Shown here: positions 46,254 through 59,239 of the stretch, piece by piece
Layout: the number at the start of each line of letters is the position of its first letter
How positions within the stretch are numbered: the stretch's first letter is position 1
Source: Perca fluviatilis
Lineage: Eukaryota > Chordata > Actinopteri > Perciformes > Percidae
DNA length: 64,000 nucleotides
Assembly: GCF_010015445.1 (NCBI RefSeq)
Contig: NC_053127.1
Coordinates: 29,463,215-29,527,214 of the forward strand
Reading direction: 5' to 3'
Position numbers and translations under genes: made by a program
The notes under the pieces: generated by a model
What the model was told of the DNA's origin: nothing
The model's database searches: none
Seen by the model: the letters and a program-made list of their open reading frames with translations, nothing else

Positions 46254-47976
46254 GATAAATCCAACTTGCCACTTACTAAAAATGGAAGTACCTTAAAAAC
46301 CAAACAAATATGGACGCTTCACATCCACCACAGACTATTGCAGCGTATCCCCTATTCAACAGCGGCGCAGCACCACTGCTAAATGATTAGCGCCGCTAGT
46401 TCAAACCATACTACAGACAAAACTCAGGATATCTTGGTACCTGCTGGGTTGTTTTTGACCATTCTTTCATTTAATCGGTCTCCTGTGAGTCCTCAACTTA
46501 ATGAAAGTACAAAACTGAATACCTGGAGTAGTCTTCCAAGAGTAATTCTGCTAGATGATGTTGGTGTTACGAATTGGACATTCTACATACTTCTGCCTAC
46601 ATACATATTCAGTTTAGTTCTGTAATAAAGTCAGTGTCCTCTGGTGCTTATTCGTTTGCCTTCCACTTTTAGCATCATAATGTTAGAAATACATTATCCA
46701 AATGAAATTGAATTTCTTTCTCCTCAGTCTCCCTGTTTGTGTAACTTTGCTTTGAGTTCATTCAGTTACCATGCTTGGAAATCTCAAATGCTTCTTGAAA
46801 AAAATAGACTTCCTCCCCCACTCTCCAGAAATCTCTGCTTGGATAATGGATGTCTCATTTCTTACAATCAAATCATGAGTTATGCAGTAATTTGAGCCAC
46901 TCCATGTGTCGCCGCTGTGTTGTGTGAATGCATTTAAGAATATTTGCCATCCATTCATTATGAGATGGAAAATTCAGTCTTGCCCATCCTTCTTTGCAAC
47001 AGAGGCTCACAGGGACTCAGTGTTCCTCTCTCTCTGGATTTGGTCTGAAATCTGTGAAATAGCTGCTTGACATTGCTGAGTCAAATGAAGGGTTCATATG
47101 CTCGTGAAGAAATATGAGTGTGATAGAGAGGGGTGTGTCGTTTTTCCCTATACCATTTAATTCTTGGTTATTAAATCTCTCTTTGCCTAGGATGAATGAG
47201 GAAACGTTTTGGTTGAATCTGCACCTTTTATTGTTTGTGCACTGTGTGCAAAGCTTTTTATTTACTACTAATGCAATTTTAATTAATAAATGAGATTCTT
47301 TTTAACAGTAAAGTAAAAGTGTCCACGTTTAGCGCCGCCATCCCAGCCCCCACCTGCCATTGATTCTCATATGAGGAGCTGTCAGAGCCTGCTGTCGCAT
47401 TTTCCCCCCTTTTTTTGCTGGATACTTGCAAGTGGATAGCAATGAGTCCCCTGGCTGCACTCATCTGATTCCATCAGGAAGAGGAGAAAAGCACCATAGC
47501 GTCTTGGGAATATTGTGCCTGAAAATGGTAATTTGCCAGCTCGAGCAAATCCTAGGAGAGCAGGGAAGATGAAGAGTAGACAGATTTCACTTGCTTTATT
47601 TTTTAAATTTGATAACCGGTACAGGCCTCCAGAGAGGCAGAAACATTCTGCTGCGTGTCATTTGGAAGGAAGTAGAGAATATGGTGGAGATCCGTCAAAG
47701 ACAGCCTCCCAATCATTCAGTCAGTCTGATGTTAGGCATCACTGGGTCCAACCACTGCCTTCATTTATGTGATGCTACTTTCATTTCTCTCAGACTTAAA
47801 ACACTTTATTAAAAGGCTTAACATTCGCTCCCTAGTATACTTCGCAAATATTTTTTCAGATCCCTTGTAAATGTCTCAAGGATGTTACTCCTGAACTCCA
47901 TCAGCCAAATCTATTCCGATTTGTTTTTCTAAGTGGTTGAAATATGTAGAAGTGAATCAACAATTAGAAATGATTT
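46254..47976. other. Unassigned intronic sequence between two hAT copies
   Basis: Repeat-poor. 46900-47480 has TAATTA/ATTTAAT-type motifs. No gene is recognised. Confidence 0.45.
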
Positions 47977-47984
47977 GTATAGAC

Positions 47985-48692
47985 CAGTGGTTCCCAACCT
48001 GGGGTCCGGGTACCCCTTAGGGGGGCGGCAAAGATCACAGGGGGGGCGCAAGTCTTTATCTGATTTGAGGTTGAGGTAAAAAAAAATATTTGCACATGTT
48101 AAAAAAATTATGATAATACACTAGAATATATAATGTGTACAAAAGTCTGTATAAAAACAATGTATTTTTGTTCTCGCTTAAAATTGTAGGCAGGCTACTT
48201 AGTAGGCCAAACTTCCAGGACGCAAAATTACGAATCCCACGATGGCCACGCCAAGACCCGCCCTACGAAGCAGTTCGATTGGTTGGGGTTAGGCAATTTA
48301 CCTTGAGGTGTTAGGGTTAGGGGATTGGTCAGGGGATAGGACCTGTACATGTAAGCATGGATGCCTGGCCAATAGTAGTGTGTGAATGCTATTGAAGGAC
48401 GGGTCTTGGCGTAACCATAGTGGGGGGAAAAAATATTGCCTCCAGGACCTCTTAACCTGTGGCCCTTCCTGTCATCAGGTCAGCTGCTAGCTGCTATCAT
48501 CCGTTTTTCATCACTATTTTATGAATGAAACATGGCAGAGAAACGTCAAAGTGCTGATAACTCCTCTGTATCAAAAAAGAAAGTAAGGCTCTATCTCGAG
48601 AGTTACCTCAACTTCGGTTTCTTGGGGGGGGGCTCAGCTTTTCTTAGACATGAGTAGGGGTGGCGCCAAGTTAAAAAGGTTGGGAACCATTG
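47985..48692. mobile_element. Non-autonomous hAT-type element (708 bp) with 8-bp target duplication
   Basis: The left end CAGTGGTTCCCAACCT and the right end AGGTTGGGAACCATTG are inverted copies with one mismatch. The 8-bp word GTATAGAC flanks the element exactly (47977-47984 and 48693-48700). These are classic hAT features. G-rich runs follow the left terminus and precede the right terminus. No transposase frame is recognised. A smaller fold-back unit is nested inside. Confidence 0.9.
48237..48424. mobile_element. Fold-back unit nested in the hAT element
   Basis: The arms CCCACGATGGCCACGCCAAG (from 48237) and the reverse complement of 48397-48424 share ACGCCAAGACCCG and flanking bases with a few mismatches. 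Between them lie TTAGGGTTAGG-type words. It looks like a small MITE inserted in the larger hAT copy, or a subterminal inverted repeat of it. No target duplication was resolved. Confidence 0.5.
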
Positions 48693-48700
48693 GTATAGAC

Positions 48701-49729
48701 CAGAAGCATCTTGGCCATATTTGTTGTCTATGAGGGACTACTGAGCCTCCCCTGGGCTGGCCTTATGGTAAAGAGGAAGTAAGCTAATTGATAAGCTGAC
48801 AGGCGCTGTTTGGTGTCAGGCAAGCAAAAAGGCTACCTCAAGTATTTGCTCCCCCAGGCTATTATTTAATACATCTGTGTTGTTCTCAGTTTCCTCCCTT
48901 TATCCAGGAAAAGCTTCCTGCCCTCTCAGTCCTCAGAGGGCTCCTCAGTGACACTTCACACAACTCAGAAAGGAGGAGGGAGAGAGAAACATAGCCACAA
49001 AGCCATACTTTAGAGGTATCACTTTGCAATCTGCCCGTCTCCCAGCTCTGGCGTCTCATTTGTTCTGTGTGCTGATGTGCATCAGGGCTCCAGGGCAAGG
49101 TGATAGTCTCCAGGGACGAGTTGCAAAGGAAAGTTACCTGAGGAGATAAGACTGTAAAGGGAGGGGGGGGAGTGCCTGTGAATCTTTGTGTTTCTGCAAA
49201 ACCAAGTAGCAGCAGTTTAGCAGTACCCCTGCAGAAACTTGACTGCAGAGCCAGAGGTCCTTGAATGGGTTGGCTTTGAATGGCTGGGGTCTTTTGAATG
49301 TGCTCTGCTCGAATAAGAGGTCTTTGACAAGTGAGGGCTCTGTGATTCTCCTGTGCTCCTCTGCTGTTATCAGCATGGCTGGCTCTATGTGCTGGAGGAG
49401 TAACAGCTCCCATTGCCAGTATTCTCTGATGGCACTTGTTTATGTTTATGGAAGGATACTCTTCATGTTTGAAATGCTCATTAGGTAGTGTTGTGCCTAA
49501 ATAGCGTTTTACTTTTCCAGTCACAAAAAGAGTGGACTACCTCATGAAATATGACAAATGAAAATATCTCACATAAGTATCAACATCGTGACAAAAACAT
49601 TTTATTATGACTGTGTTCTGTCCATAAAGGACAAAAATGTCAGCATAGTAAGTGATCGACACACCACACCTACAAGCAGTTGTAATATTGAATCCCTCCC
49701 GCTGATTTCCTGAGCCTCTTAATTCTTCA
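48701..49729. other. Unassigned intronic sequence
   Basis: A 212-codon minus-strand frame (49524-48886) is the longest here apart from transposase. It has no recognisable domain, no promoter and no splice context, and I treat it as chance. Confidence 0.5.
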
Positions 49730-50560
49730 AAATATAGAAGCTCATATAGTTTTTGTAATTAACAAGTCACAATTTAATCCGCAGTGCATGACAATTCAAT
49801 TGGTTGATTGCCCCCCTCCCTCCGCCCTCCTCTCTTCGTCTATTTGGGAGCGAAAAGGAAAGAAAAATAATCTCGTTGAATGTATTAATTCAACATGATG
49901 AATCCTGTATTCAAGTCAGTGGAGTGAATAATTAAAATTAGCTGATAAAACTTTCAGCAGAATTACTTTGCCGAAATTGCTGAACAGATGTGTCATTTTA
50001 ATGAAAATCCACAGCCAAGCTCCTTTCCCCTTCCCCTCTGTCGGATAAAAATATTATTCCCATGGCACGTTCTTAATTTGGTGGTAAATACACTGGCAGC
50101 CATCTCCGGAAGGGTGGGTGGGAGCGGGTGGAGAGAGAGGAAGAGCAACTTGTCACACTTAGTAACTTGATTTCTCCCCCTGCATGCAGTAACAGCTATC
50201 TACAGTAATTCACAGCACTCCATTGTTCCAGCAAGTCCCAAGGAGGACTTATTAAAATGCAATAATCTCCCTATTTAAACAGAAACAATAACCATTAGAG
50301 TTCCCGCAGATCTAAAACAGAGCGTAAGCCCCCATCTGCTGTGAATGATTAGAGTCTTGACGAGGGAATTTAATTTGCAACATTCAAAGATGGAAATCTG
50401 AGCAGATCTCCCCTCCGAGGCTCTCACCCTCATACTCATTTGCCTCGCTTTATTTGTCTTTTTAATTATTTATTTAGCTGCCACTAACGTCGCTCTAGAG
50501 AGAGGCCATTGGATGCAGTCAGGCTAGACAACAACATGCTTTACAGAGCTGCGGCCCTTT
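49730..50560. promoter_or_regulatory. Candidate cluster of conserved non-coding elements (unverified)
   Basis: This 830-bp stretch is free of repeats and rich in homeodomain-type cores: TTTTGTAATTAACAAGTCAC, CAATTTAATCCGCAG, GAATAATTAAAATTAGCTG and TTTTTAATTATTTATTTAGC. It also carries TGACAATTCAATTGGTTGAT and GTGAATGATTAGAGTC. Of all intronic regions in the window, this composition looks most like a dense vertebrate enhancer cluster. Evidence is compositional only. Confidence 0.38.
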
Positions 50561-50679
50561 GGAAAACCTTCATTCAGTGTTTTTATATAACATGCTGTGA
50601 ATGTGATGATACATTATTTTACACTCTGATGTAAACATATAACATGGTGCATATGGGGGACAGGTTAAACATATAGAGG

Positions 50680-51450
50680 TGTAACGGCCAATCCACACTG
50701 AGAGCGTTTTTAAAAGGCATTTTTAACGTCCTTTACTCGCACGTTTTTATGGAACAGATATGCTTCCATTTAATTAAATATATCAATCCACACTGACAAT
50801 ATGAGACAGGCGTATCACAGAGACCCCCCACGTTTTTTTACACATCAAGTCCGTTTTTTTTGTTGTGTTTAGTGAAGCGTAATCATATGTAATAATGTAT
50901 TTTGGACGTATTAACCGTATCTATAGTGATTGATCAAGGCTCCGGGTCTGTCTGTGAGCTTGTCTGTTTCACTACAGACAGATGTCCCTTACTCCCTACT
51001 GTCGGCGGGGAAATAAAAACAATGAATCAATACATAAACACTGTTGATTTCTTCCCGATGGAGTCGACATGAATATTATTTAGGTTCAGTAAATTTCTGC
51101 TGTCAGTCAGCCTGGTGAAGGCAGGGTTCGCCACCCGCTGTCCATTCAGCTCCCCTGGAGCTGCTGCTGATTGGCGGCTTAGCCAGGCCTATACGGAAGA
51201 CGGAGTCAGTGTCCACTCACGTCTCGCTCCCCTCTCGCTTCCAGTGGGGATTCTCAGTAAGCTAATCATCTTTTTGCAAAGTTATCATCCGTACATTCTC
51301 CAATACCTTTACCACAGCAAAGTGCATAATCAATTTGTCCAGCTGTTTATGCCGCAGTTTAAGTCACTGTTACGATTGCTAGCTAACTATTATTCTATCC
51401 ATGTGTCCTATTGTCCAACACATTGGTCAAAAGCGAGATATCTTGACTTG
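50680..51450. other. Unassigned sequence with repeat-like features
   Basis: CAATCCACACTGA occurs at 50689 and again near 50784, in a setting (ACGGCCAATCCACACTGAGA) that recalls termini of fish DNA repeats, but no inverted partner was found downstream. A 114-codon + strand frame at 51115-51459 has no recognisable domain. Confidence 0.35.
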
Positions 51451-51499
51451 CCAGATTGACACTTGGTATGAACATTTTGTCCCCAGAAGAGTCCACAAA

Positions 51500-51920
51500 A
51501 TCATCAGTGCACGGGGAGTAGCAAGCAGTGCTTTGAGCTAAATGCTAATGTAAGTATGCCAACATACTAACAATGCCATTGCTAACATGCTGATATTTAG
51601 CAGGTAATGTTTACTATGTTCACCATCTCAGTTTAGTGTTTTAGCATGCACTTGGTATTTAGTACTAAACACATTGTGTATTTGCCATACACAGGTTTAT
51701 GGCATATATGCCATTAATTTTGCAGGTATTTGGTCATAGACCAAAGTATTGGACAAATTGAAATGTTGACCGGATAATGGTGCTATATTAAAAGTGAAGT
51801 GATCACCAAAGTTAATAGAATTCATCCTGGGGGAACAATGACTGTCTCTATAAAGTTTTGTGTTAACCCAGTAGATGTTGAGATATTTGACCAGAAAGAC
51901 AAGCATGGCTAAAAACAACA
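51500..51920. repeat. Fragment of a very common percomorph interspersed repeat
   Basis: In order: GCTAACATGCTGATATTTAG, CAGGTAATGTTTACTATG, TTTTGCAGGTATTTGGTCAT, ACCAAAGTATTGGACAAATT, GTGATCACCAAAGTTAATAG and TTCATCCTGGGGGAACAATG. I recognise this series from many percomorph genomes. It is non-coding and its class is uncertain. Boundaries are approximate. Confidence 0.65.
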
Positions 51921-51929
51921 GATGTTAAA

Positions 51930-54900
51930 AGAACCATAAAGAGCTCTTTACCATACCATAGAAAACCCAAGTCTTAACACAAGTCTGCCTAATCTCACCA
52001 TCTGTATGTCAAGCAAGTCAAATTAAAAATAAAATAATAACTGCAGCAACTCTGAAGATTAGTTTGAGCCAACTTTAGGCACAGCATTCTAACCTGAAGG
52101 TACTGAATACAGCTGAAAAGGTTTCCTTTAGAAACCATACTGAATGGCTTGTATGAATGTTCAAATGCCATAAGGTGAACTTCTGCACACTTTTCTTGCT
52201 TTAATTTCTGTTCTGTAATGTTGTCATTCGCTCACATTTATCCACACATCCAAAAATATGTTACTGCAAGATAAATAAAATATCTGCTGGTGGCAAGAGT
52301 GAATGGCTTAATCAGCCCCACTAGCAGGGAAGCAAAGTTGGCTCACTGGATTATAACCCTCTTTGTGGTATTTCCCACTAATTCACCGTGGTGTTAGAGC
52401 TTCAGAATGTTAATTTACTGAAGGAGTCATGGTTTGGCTATAGAAGACAATTAATCATTTCACATAATGACCCCACCCCCGACTCCCACCATTGTAACAG
52501 TTTTTGTTGAGAAAGCAAATTCTGGGTTGTACTGTAAGGAGGAGAAACCAAGAGAGGAGAGGCTACTCTGGGATTTCTGACAAGTTATTCAAGAGTGAAA
52601 GATTTGGAGTTTTTGTTTTACCTCCAGACATGTAAGACCATTGTGTCCTTCTTGCTTGGCTCTAAAAATGGACATAGAGCCTTTGAAGCTGTTCTGAACT
52701 GGGGTTAATTATTTTCAGCCTCATGGTCAACTCATAATGAGTGTTGCTCTTGTGAAAAGCAGGTATATTGAGTTAACTCCACAGGAGCCACTACAATCTC
52801 AGTGACAGGTAACACTAATTTCCACCATGTTCCACAGCCTGTCTCCAACATTACCTTAATGATAACGGATCACTTCCCTTTTATGTAAAGCTTTACGTCC
52901 AGATATTTCTCTATTATCAGCAATTGTGCAGCATCTCTGAGCGCCTATTTTGATTTTGTGACTTCAAAGCCAGCTCTCCAGTCTCGAGGATTTTTGCACA
53001 GGTGCACAGCTTTCTGGAGGTACCGTGCTCCACCACTCATTTTTGGATGGCGATAGCATCAGTCCATAGAGGCACAGCTTCATCATTTAAAATGACTGCC
53101 AAAAACGAGATCTGCACCCTCCATACTGCACCTCAGCAAGCTAAAACGTAGCAGGTGCAATGCTAAATTTATATTAAAAAGTGCGTTACTCTGCAAGTTG
53201 CTGTATTCCCGTGGGCTTCTTGCGCTACTGATCTATCCGCCTGCTATCATCCATTTCTGGTTGTGAGTGTTCCGAGCGAATCCTAATCCTTGTCTCTGGT
53301 TCGCAGTGCACCCTAGAGACTTCTGATAATGAGCTCGGAGGTTAAAAAAATTCTAGTACCAGTCTTAGAAGGTGTTGTTGAGTTATGGATGGGGGGGGAG
53401 ATCCATGGAGCCTCCAGAGACCCAGTTAGGGCCAAACCTTTGGCGGAAGGCATATTATTCCCCACTTTGAAAGAAAAGCTGTGCCTTTTTGAATTGCAAC
53501 TAATTAGCACTCAGTGGAGTAAGACTTGAGAGGGAAACCATTTTTTCATTTAGTCCCAGCAAACAGGTCCTTTAAATGTGCTATAAGCACCATAGCATTC
53601 ACAAGTTAATGAATATATGTCCTTGACTTGGTTTATATCATCAGAACTCACATTAATATATACATGTTTGTATTTGTTATTGATGATACTAAAGAAGCCA
53701 CTGACCCAAAGGTTAACTTCTAATGATGTCATTATTAATCATACCTACAGACAATTTAAAACGGTCTACTATGTTAAATCTATTTGTAATATCAAACTAG
53801 GAGCCCTTTTAATGGTTGGCTTGAATTGTACAGCATGGGAAATATCACACACAAACGTTTAACGCTTTATCTCATCAATATAAAACAAGTCACTTCACTC
53901 CCGCTAACATCTTCTATTCACTTGCGAGTGTGGTGCAATTTCCTTTAACTGATCAGTTGTCAAGGGTTAGTTCACTAAATATACAGAAGTAAATTACTAA
54001 AATAAAATATATTGACAACTTGTTAAAATATGTGTAATTATGTCATAAACAGCACCAATGTTTTCTTGTTTAGCAATTTACCCTAGTTGAGCTGCAGACG
54101 GTGATTTGATTTGGCAGAGCTGATGTACTTTGTCAACATTAGTTCTCTCACTGCCTGTTGGTCTGTGGCTTGACATAGCAGTAAATCCACTGTGTCAGTC
54201 ACACTGTGATTCTGTTAGACACCCAGTATCTGTCAGAATCAGGGGAGTTAGCAGGAAGGTGGGGCTGGATCACTGAAAGCCACATATGATCTACAGTAGA
54301 GAAAGTGATCTACAGTAACTCTGTGTGTGATGGGCCTGGATGTTCAACATGGTTCAAGTTAAAGCTGTAATGCCTAAATGACTGAAGTTATTGTGCATCA
54401 GCCAAGTAATCTGGTGAAAGATGGTCTGGTAATAGGCTTTGATTAATTCTGTATACGAAAAAACTTGCAGCTTGAACAGTTATATTGAATGTAGTCGTGC
54501 AGCAATCCTTAGTCCAGATTTGGGCTCTTGTAGTTTGACATACCTGCTGATCTTTAGTTAGACATGTGTTTTAGATATAGTGCAGTATAACCTCTCGTCT
54601 ACTTATTCCATAGATGTTTTGCACAATAACTTAAGTTCTTTTTATACAAATCATTAATACATGGTTGCCCTTTGATATGCATATTAGTAAAATACTGTTT
54701 CCTAATAGGGTTACAAAGCCCAAAGCGTTTTATTGTGCATGCTATTGTATCTTCTCCCAATAGCCTCCTTAATACTGCCTGTTAGCAGTCCGGAAAGGAC
54801 ATTTTTGTTTAAGTGTTAGTCTGGTAATAAGCTTAGATCAGCTTTGTGTGAAATACCATTAAAAATGATATACTATCATATAGGTTTATAGCATTGTTGT

Positions 54901-56735
54901 AAGGTATCACTTTAAGAAAAGCTAAATGTTTAAGAATTGGATGTGTTCCTTTACTCAGCTGCATCTTTCAGAGCGCTGTCCATGTCATTCTTTTTTTTTT
55001 TTTTTAAAGAAAATGTGGTTACCTAAATATTACACGGATTCCTTTGATGAATAATTCTTCTTGAATACCATCTTCTCCTTTAATGTTGCCTTTTTATATT
55101 CTACTCATCCTTTCCCTTTCAACGTGAGCAAGAACAACATCCCCCAAATAAAACCGTTGCCATAATGAATAAATTGAGTGACTGCAGCTAGCGTACCTTG
55201 ACATTTTACTCCTCAGCTACAAAACATTTTCACTTTGTTGACTTATCTCAGTTTTTTATTGCAGTTAATTAAAGGAGAAAGAAAACTGAAAGTGCTTTCT
55301 GTTAAAGTAATGTATTGAAGCCCTGTGGTGGCTCAGCCTAATAAGGCTAATTATCCATTGTGGATGTCCAATCCAGACAGGCCTTTCTTTTGATTGCTTT
55401 GATTAATTACAACACAGTCAGTGGTGCTCTTACAGCCTACTAGAATGGCAGGGAATGAGAAGCACTGCAGCTAACTGGTGAAGTGGCAAAGGATTTGCAG
55501 CCAGGAGAATACTGAAGGACTACGGCAGAATCCTCCACATCTGCTCTTTGGATTCAGGTAAAGTGCCATTTAGTTGGGCTATCACATCGCTTTATCACGT
55601 AAGTTAACAAATCAGGCCCTTATCGAAACCATTTATTTCTCTACAGAGAGGATATTTACCTGCAAGATTTTTGCATTTACATATGACTCTTCTAGAAACT
55701 CTTTAATTGGACTAATAATTTAGCTGACATATAGTTTATTTGAAAATAATTCTCCGTAATATTTAGATGGCATTGACACAGTTTTCACATTAATACCATC
55801 TGACTTGATTGGGTCCTGATGAGCTACCGTGCATGTGTGTGTGCTTGAGTGGCATGGTAGGATGGAATGTGTCACGGCGTTTCTTTTAGGCTGAGGGTTT
55901 TATTCCACATCACCAAGACGGTAGGGTTAGATGCCTGGGTCGTTAGCCATGCTGGTGTTGGTACAGGCTCTCATCACTTCCCCTGGCTGAGCCCAGCAGC
56001 ACGCAGCGCATTACAGCTGGCACGTCACTCTCAGCTGTATAAATCTGTGCTTTGTTACACTCCCGTGCCCCAACTTGGAGCGCCACGAGTAATGGGATTG
56101 TTATAGTGCCTGGCCACCTTTCTGATTTTCTGGAAAGCTTTTTTGTGCTCCCCAGGCAAGCATTTAGCTGAACACCTCAATATGACTGGTTAGGGCGATT
56201 TTCTGTAGCCATTTTGGTCTTTTTGTTTAAAAGACTAAACCTCATTTATGTAATAATGTATGCATTTCACTATGTGATGATACACACTGAGTAAATATGG
56301 TTATATTGTAAATGTGTGAAGGCTAACTATATTGGAAATCCATTTCTGCAAGATGTGAATGGCATTAATAGAAATGATAGAGGACAGTATTAATATCACA
56401 GGATAGATTATCAATCCATATATTCCCTACAGTATGTGGACAGCTAGTTAAATTATTTTACTGTGACTCATGCATGCATTTAACATCAATGAAGCAGAAA
56501 ATAGTGGAAAATCTGTCAAGATTTATGCTCTTAAGGAATAGGCTGTCTCCACAGCCATTTGGCTCCAGCAAAGTGTGGAAAATCATAATGAAGAAAGGCA
56601 AGTGAGGGGAAAAAGTTCTTGACCTGAATTCTGTTGGTTTTGTGACAATGAGAAAGATAAGTGGTTGTGACAGTTGTGAATGATGTTCTGCCACGGGCCT
56701 GTGAGCTGTGCTGTGGCTAAATTGACACCGTTGTC
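51930..56735. other. Unassigned intronic sequence
   Basis: About 4.8 kb without clear transposons or genes. It has a T run at 54991-55005. 55310-55450 (CAGCCTAATAAGGCTAATTA, GCTTTGATTAATTACAACAC) is enhancer-like in composition. Short frames lack domains. Confidence 0.45.
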
Positions 56736-56739
56736 AAAC

Positions 56740-57240
56740 ACACTTTTCGCAATGCCCAAACCTCCCGTGAACCATTTAATGCGGAAAATGGGAACCCTAA
56801 TTCTTCATTAACTCGGAGGAAAAAGGAGATTTGGTCATGTAATTTTCTCCTCACTGGCTTTTTTAAAGATTCCAATAACCAAGCATTTACAGTTGACTGA
56901 GCAAGAACTGCTCCTCCCCTCCACCCGCACCAACCCCCCTGTCCTCTACCCCCTCTTCTTATCCTCTTTTTACAACGTCGACACGCCGGCTGTGAAACCT
57001 AGTGATGCTTATAGCCAGACTTATTGCCATGGTTATCTTTAATGACTTTGAAATGTATTGGCCTCGTTAATAAGCGGTGAGGTTATCAATTCCTCTAATT
57101 AGGCTGCATGCTCCCCGAAGAAATTTCACATTAAAGAGCCAAAAGATGAGTAGGAGGCAAGGGACGCTCTCTGGCAAGAGGTGGGGGGCAATGATTTGGA
57201 GCTAAAATTCAAAGTCTCACCCCGTCTGGGAGGATTAGCA
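56740..57240. promoter_or_regulatory. Candidate conserved non-coding element (unverified)
   Basis: Repeat-free sequence with words such as CCATTTAATGCGGAAAATGG, TTATCTTTAATGACTTTGAA, GCCTCGTTAATAAGCGGTGA and TTCCTCTAATTAGGCTGCAT. Motifs are distributed on both sides of a C-rich middle (56910-56955). It may be an enhancer; evidence is compositional only. Confidence 0.37.
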
Positions 57241-59235
57241 TGAAATCATTGTACATCCACAACCACCTAGCTCCCATTCTAATACAACACCCCCCACCCC
57301 AACCCTCGCCGCCACCACCGCACCCTCTCCCCTTGAAGATGACTGTTTCACTTACACATTATAGCTATCAGCAGATGTGTGTGTGTGCAGGAGGGGTAAT
57401 CACAGCCGGGCAGGGCTGGGTGGCGGTAATGGGACATGAGCACTGGTGAGGTGTGTAATACGATCAGGAGTTACTGTCACAGAGCGCTGATGTGCATATC
57501 TCAGGCTGACATGTTGAGGCCGCAGCGAGGCCATTTGGGTAAGCTTTATGTGGCGTTTCAGGGGAGCTTCAGTCAGCTGCCAGCGAGGAATATTGGCCTT
57601 TTTAGATGAAATGGATGCCTGCCTTCTGTCTTTGTCACTTCTCTGAGTCTGTGTGCTTGGCAGCTCCGAAATAGTCAAATGTACAGCATATACTATGCAC
57701 GGCTTAGAGTGACAGAGCCTGTTATTTATGTAACAAAGAGTGCAAAACAAAGGGATACTGTGTCATTAGCTGGCATTTTGAAGTGAAGATTAATTGCAAT
57801 CCAAATGTTCATAAATATCTATGTAAATATGTACAGTTCCAAATCATATTTGTTTTCCACACTCAGTTGTAACACTAGACATTGCATTACTGGTATTTCC
57901 ATCTACCAATGACCTATTATACTAATGTATTTCAAAATAGTAGTGTGCAGGAATTCTTGGAAGATGTTAACATTTTTATTTTGACCTACTGCATATGATG
58001 TGTTTCTGTGTGTGCATCTACAATATGTGCATACTTTGGACACGTGTGTCACCATCCATACGCACGTGTGAAAATAGAGATTAGCTATAAATGGCTGTGA
58101 TTTATTTGTGCCACGGCCCCAGCAGCCAGACTGAGCCTCCTGCAAATTTATAGCCAAATGTCACTTTTACATGATGGGTTTGTAACAAATATCTGCTGCA
58201 TATTGTTAAATTAATCTTCCATTTAAAATTAATGGAGTTAGACTCCCCAGGTTCAATGTAATTTGGTGTTCACGGGCAGCAAGTAATGCTGTGTGAATAC
58301 AGAATGAGTTGAGGCCAAACGGCCTAATCTTCCATCACCTTGAACCTGAGAGGAGAGGACGCCTCATCCAGCAGTGGCTAATGAGATTGTGCTCACCTCC
58401 CGGGAGAAAGAGAGACAGGGAGGGTGGAAGGGTTTTGTGGGAGGGAGGGCGAGTCAGAAAGATGGAGGAAAAGAGGATGGATGTGTTGAAGCATGCCAGG
58501 GCGGAGAAAGGCAAACAGAATATGAGGTGAGAGAATGATGGTCCAAGCGCTGGAAGAGGGACGTGAAAAAGGAGGCTGGGAGATATATAGAGCAGGTGCC
58601 TTATAGCAGCTTGTGGTTTTCCACCCCGTCTCACCACTTGTCTTATTTTCCTCAACTCTAAGTCCTGCTCTAGGACGTGGCTGATGTATGTATGAGAGAG
58701 CCAGGGCATGTTGAGATTAAATGAATTTTATATCATTATTTTACAATCCTCACCCCACCATGACAAAGACAGAGGACATATTTCACCACTAAGGATGCAC
58801 CACTCAGCAGGGGTGTCTGTCTCTCCATAATTCATAAAATGAGAAAAAGGTTCCCCTGTGCAAGCCAAGCCATATTATTGTCAAAGAAACCACAGGGAAT
58901 AGCGCTCTGCTTCCACAAACAGTGTTCTCTGTGTGTCTGCTGTTACATATACCCTCATATTCTTGTTGCTGTAGAATCAGGTAGCTCATCTGCAATAGTG
59001 ATGTTTAAGCAAATGTGATTTTGATGACAAATTTTATGCTGCACTATGAAAACAGAAACGTGCACACACAGCGAAGCTCTTTTATTCCTTTGTCTGCTGT
59101 GGATGCTGTTATAGTGACCGTCTTTGCAATGCACTGGCCCCAGCAGTTTCTGTTTATATTTTATTGTTTTCCTCACCTACGTCCTTTGATAACAACTGAC
59201 ACAATAAGTTGACGTTTTCACAGTGCTGTGCCAGC
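57241..59235. other. Unassigned intronic sequence
   Basis: C-rich at 57285-57330. A/G-rich at 58330-58600. No gene, RNA or transposon is recognised. Confidence 0.45.
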
Positions 59236-59239
59236 TCCA

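Noticed and set aside
48886..49524. 212-codon minus-strand frame, the longest outside the transposase
   Set aside because: No family resemblance, no initiation or splice context, and it lies in ordinary intronic sequence. Conservation analysis would be needed to revive it.
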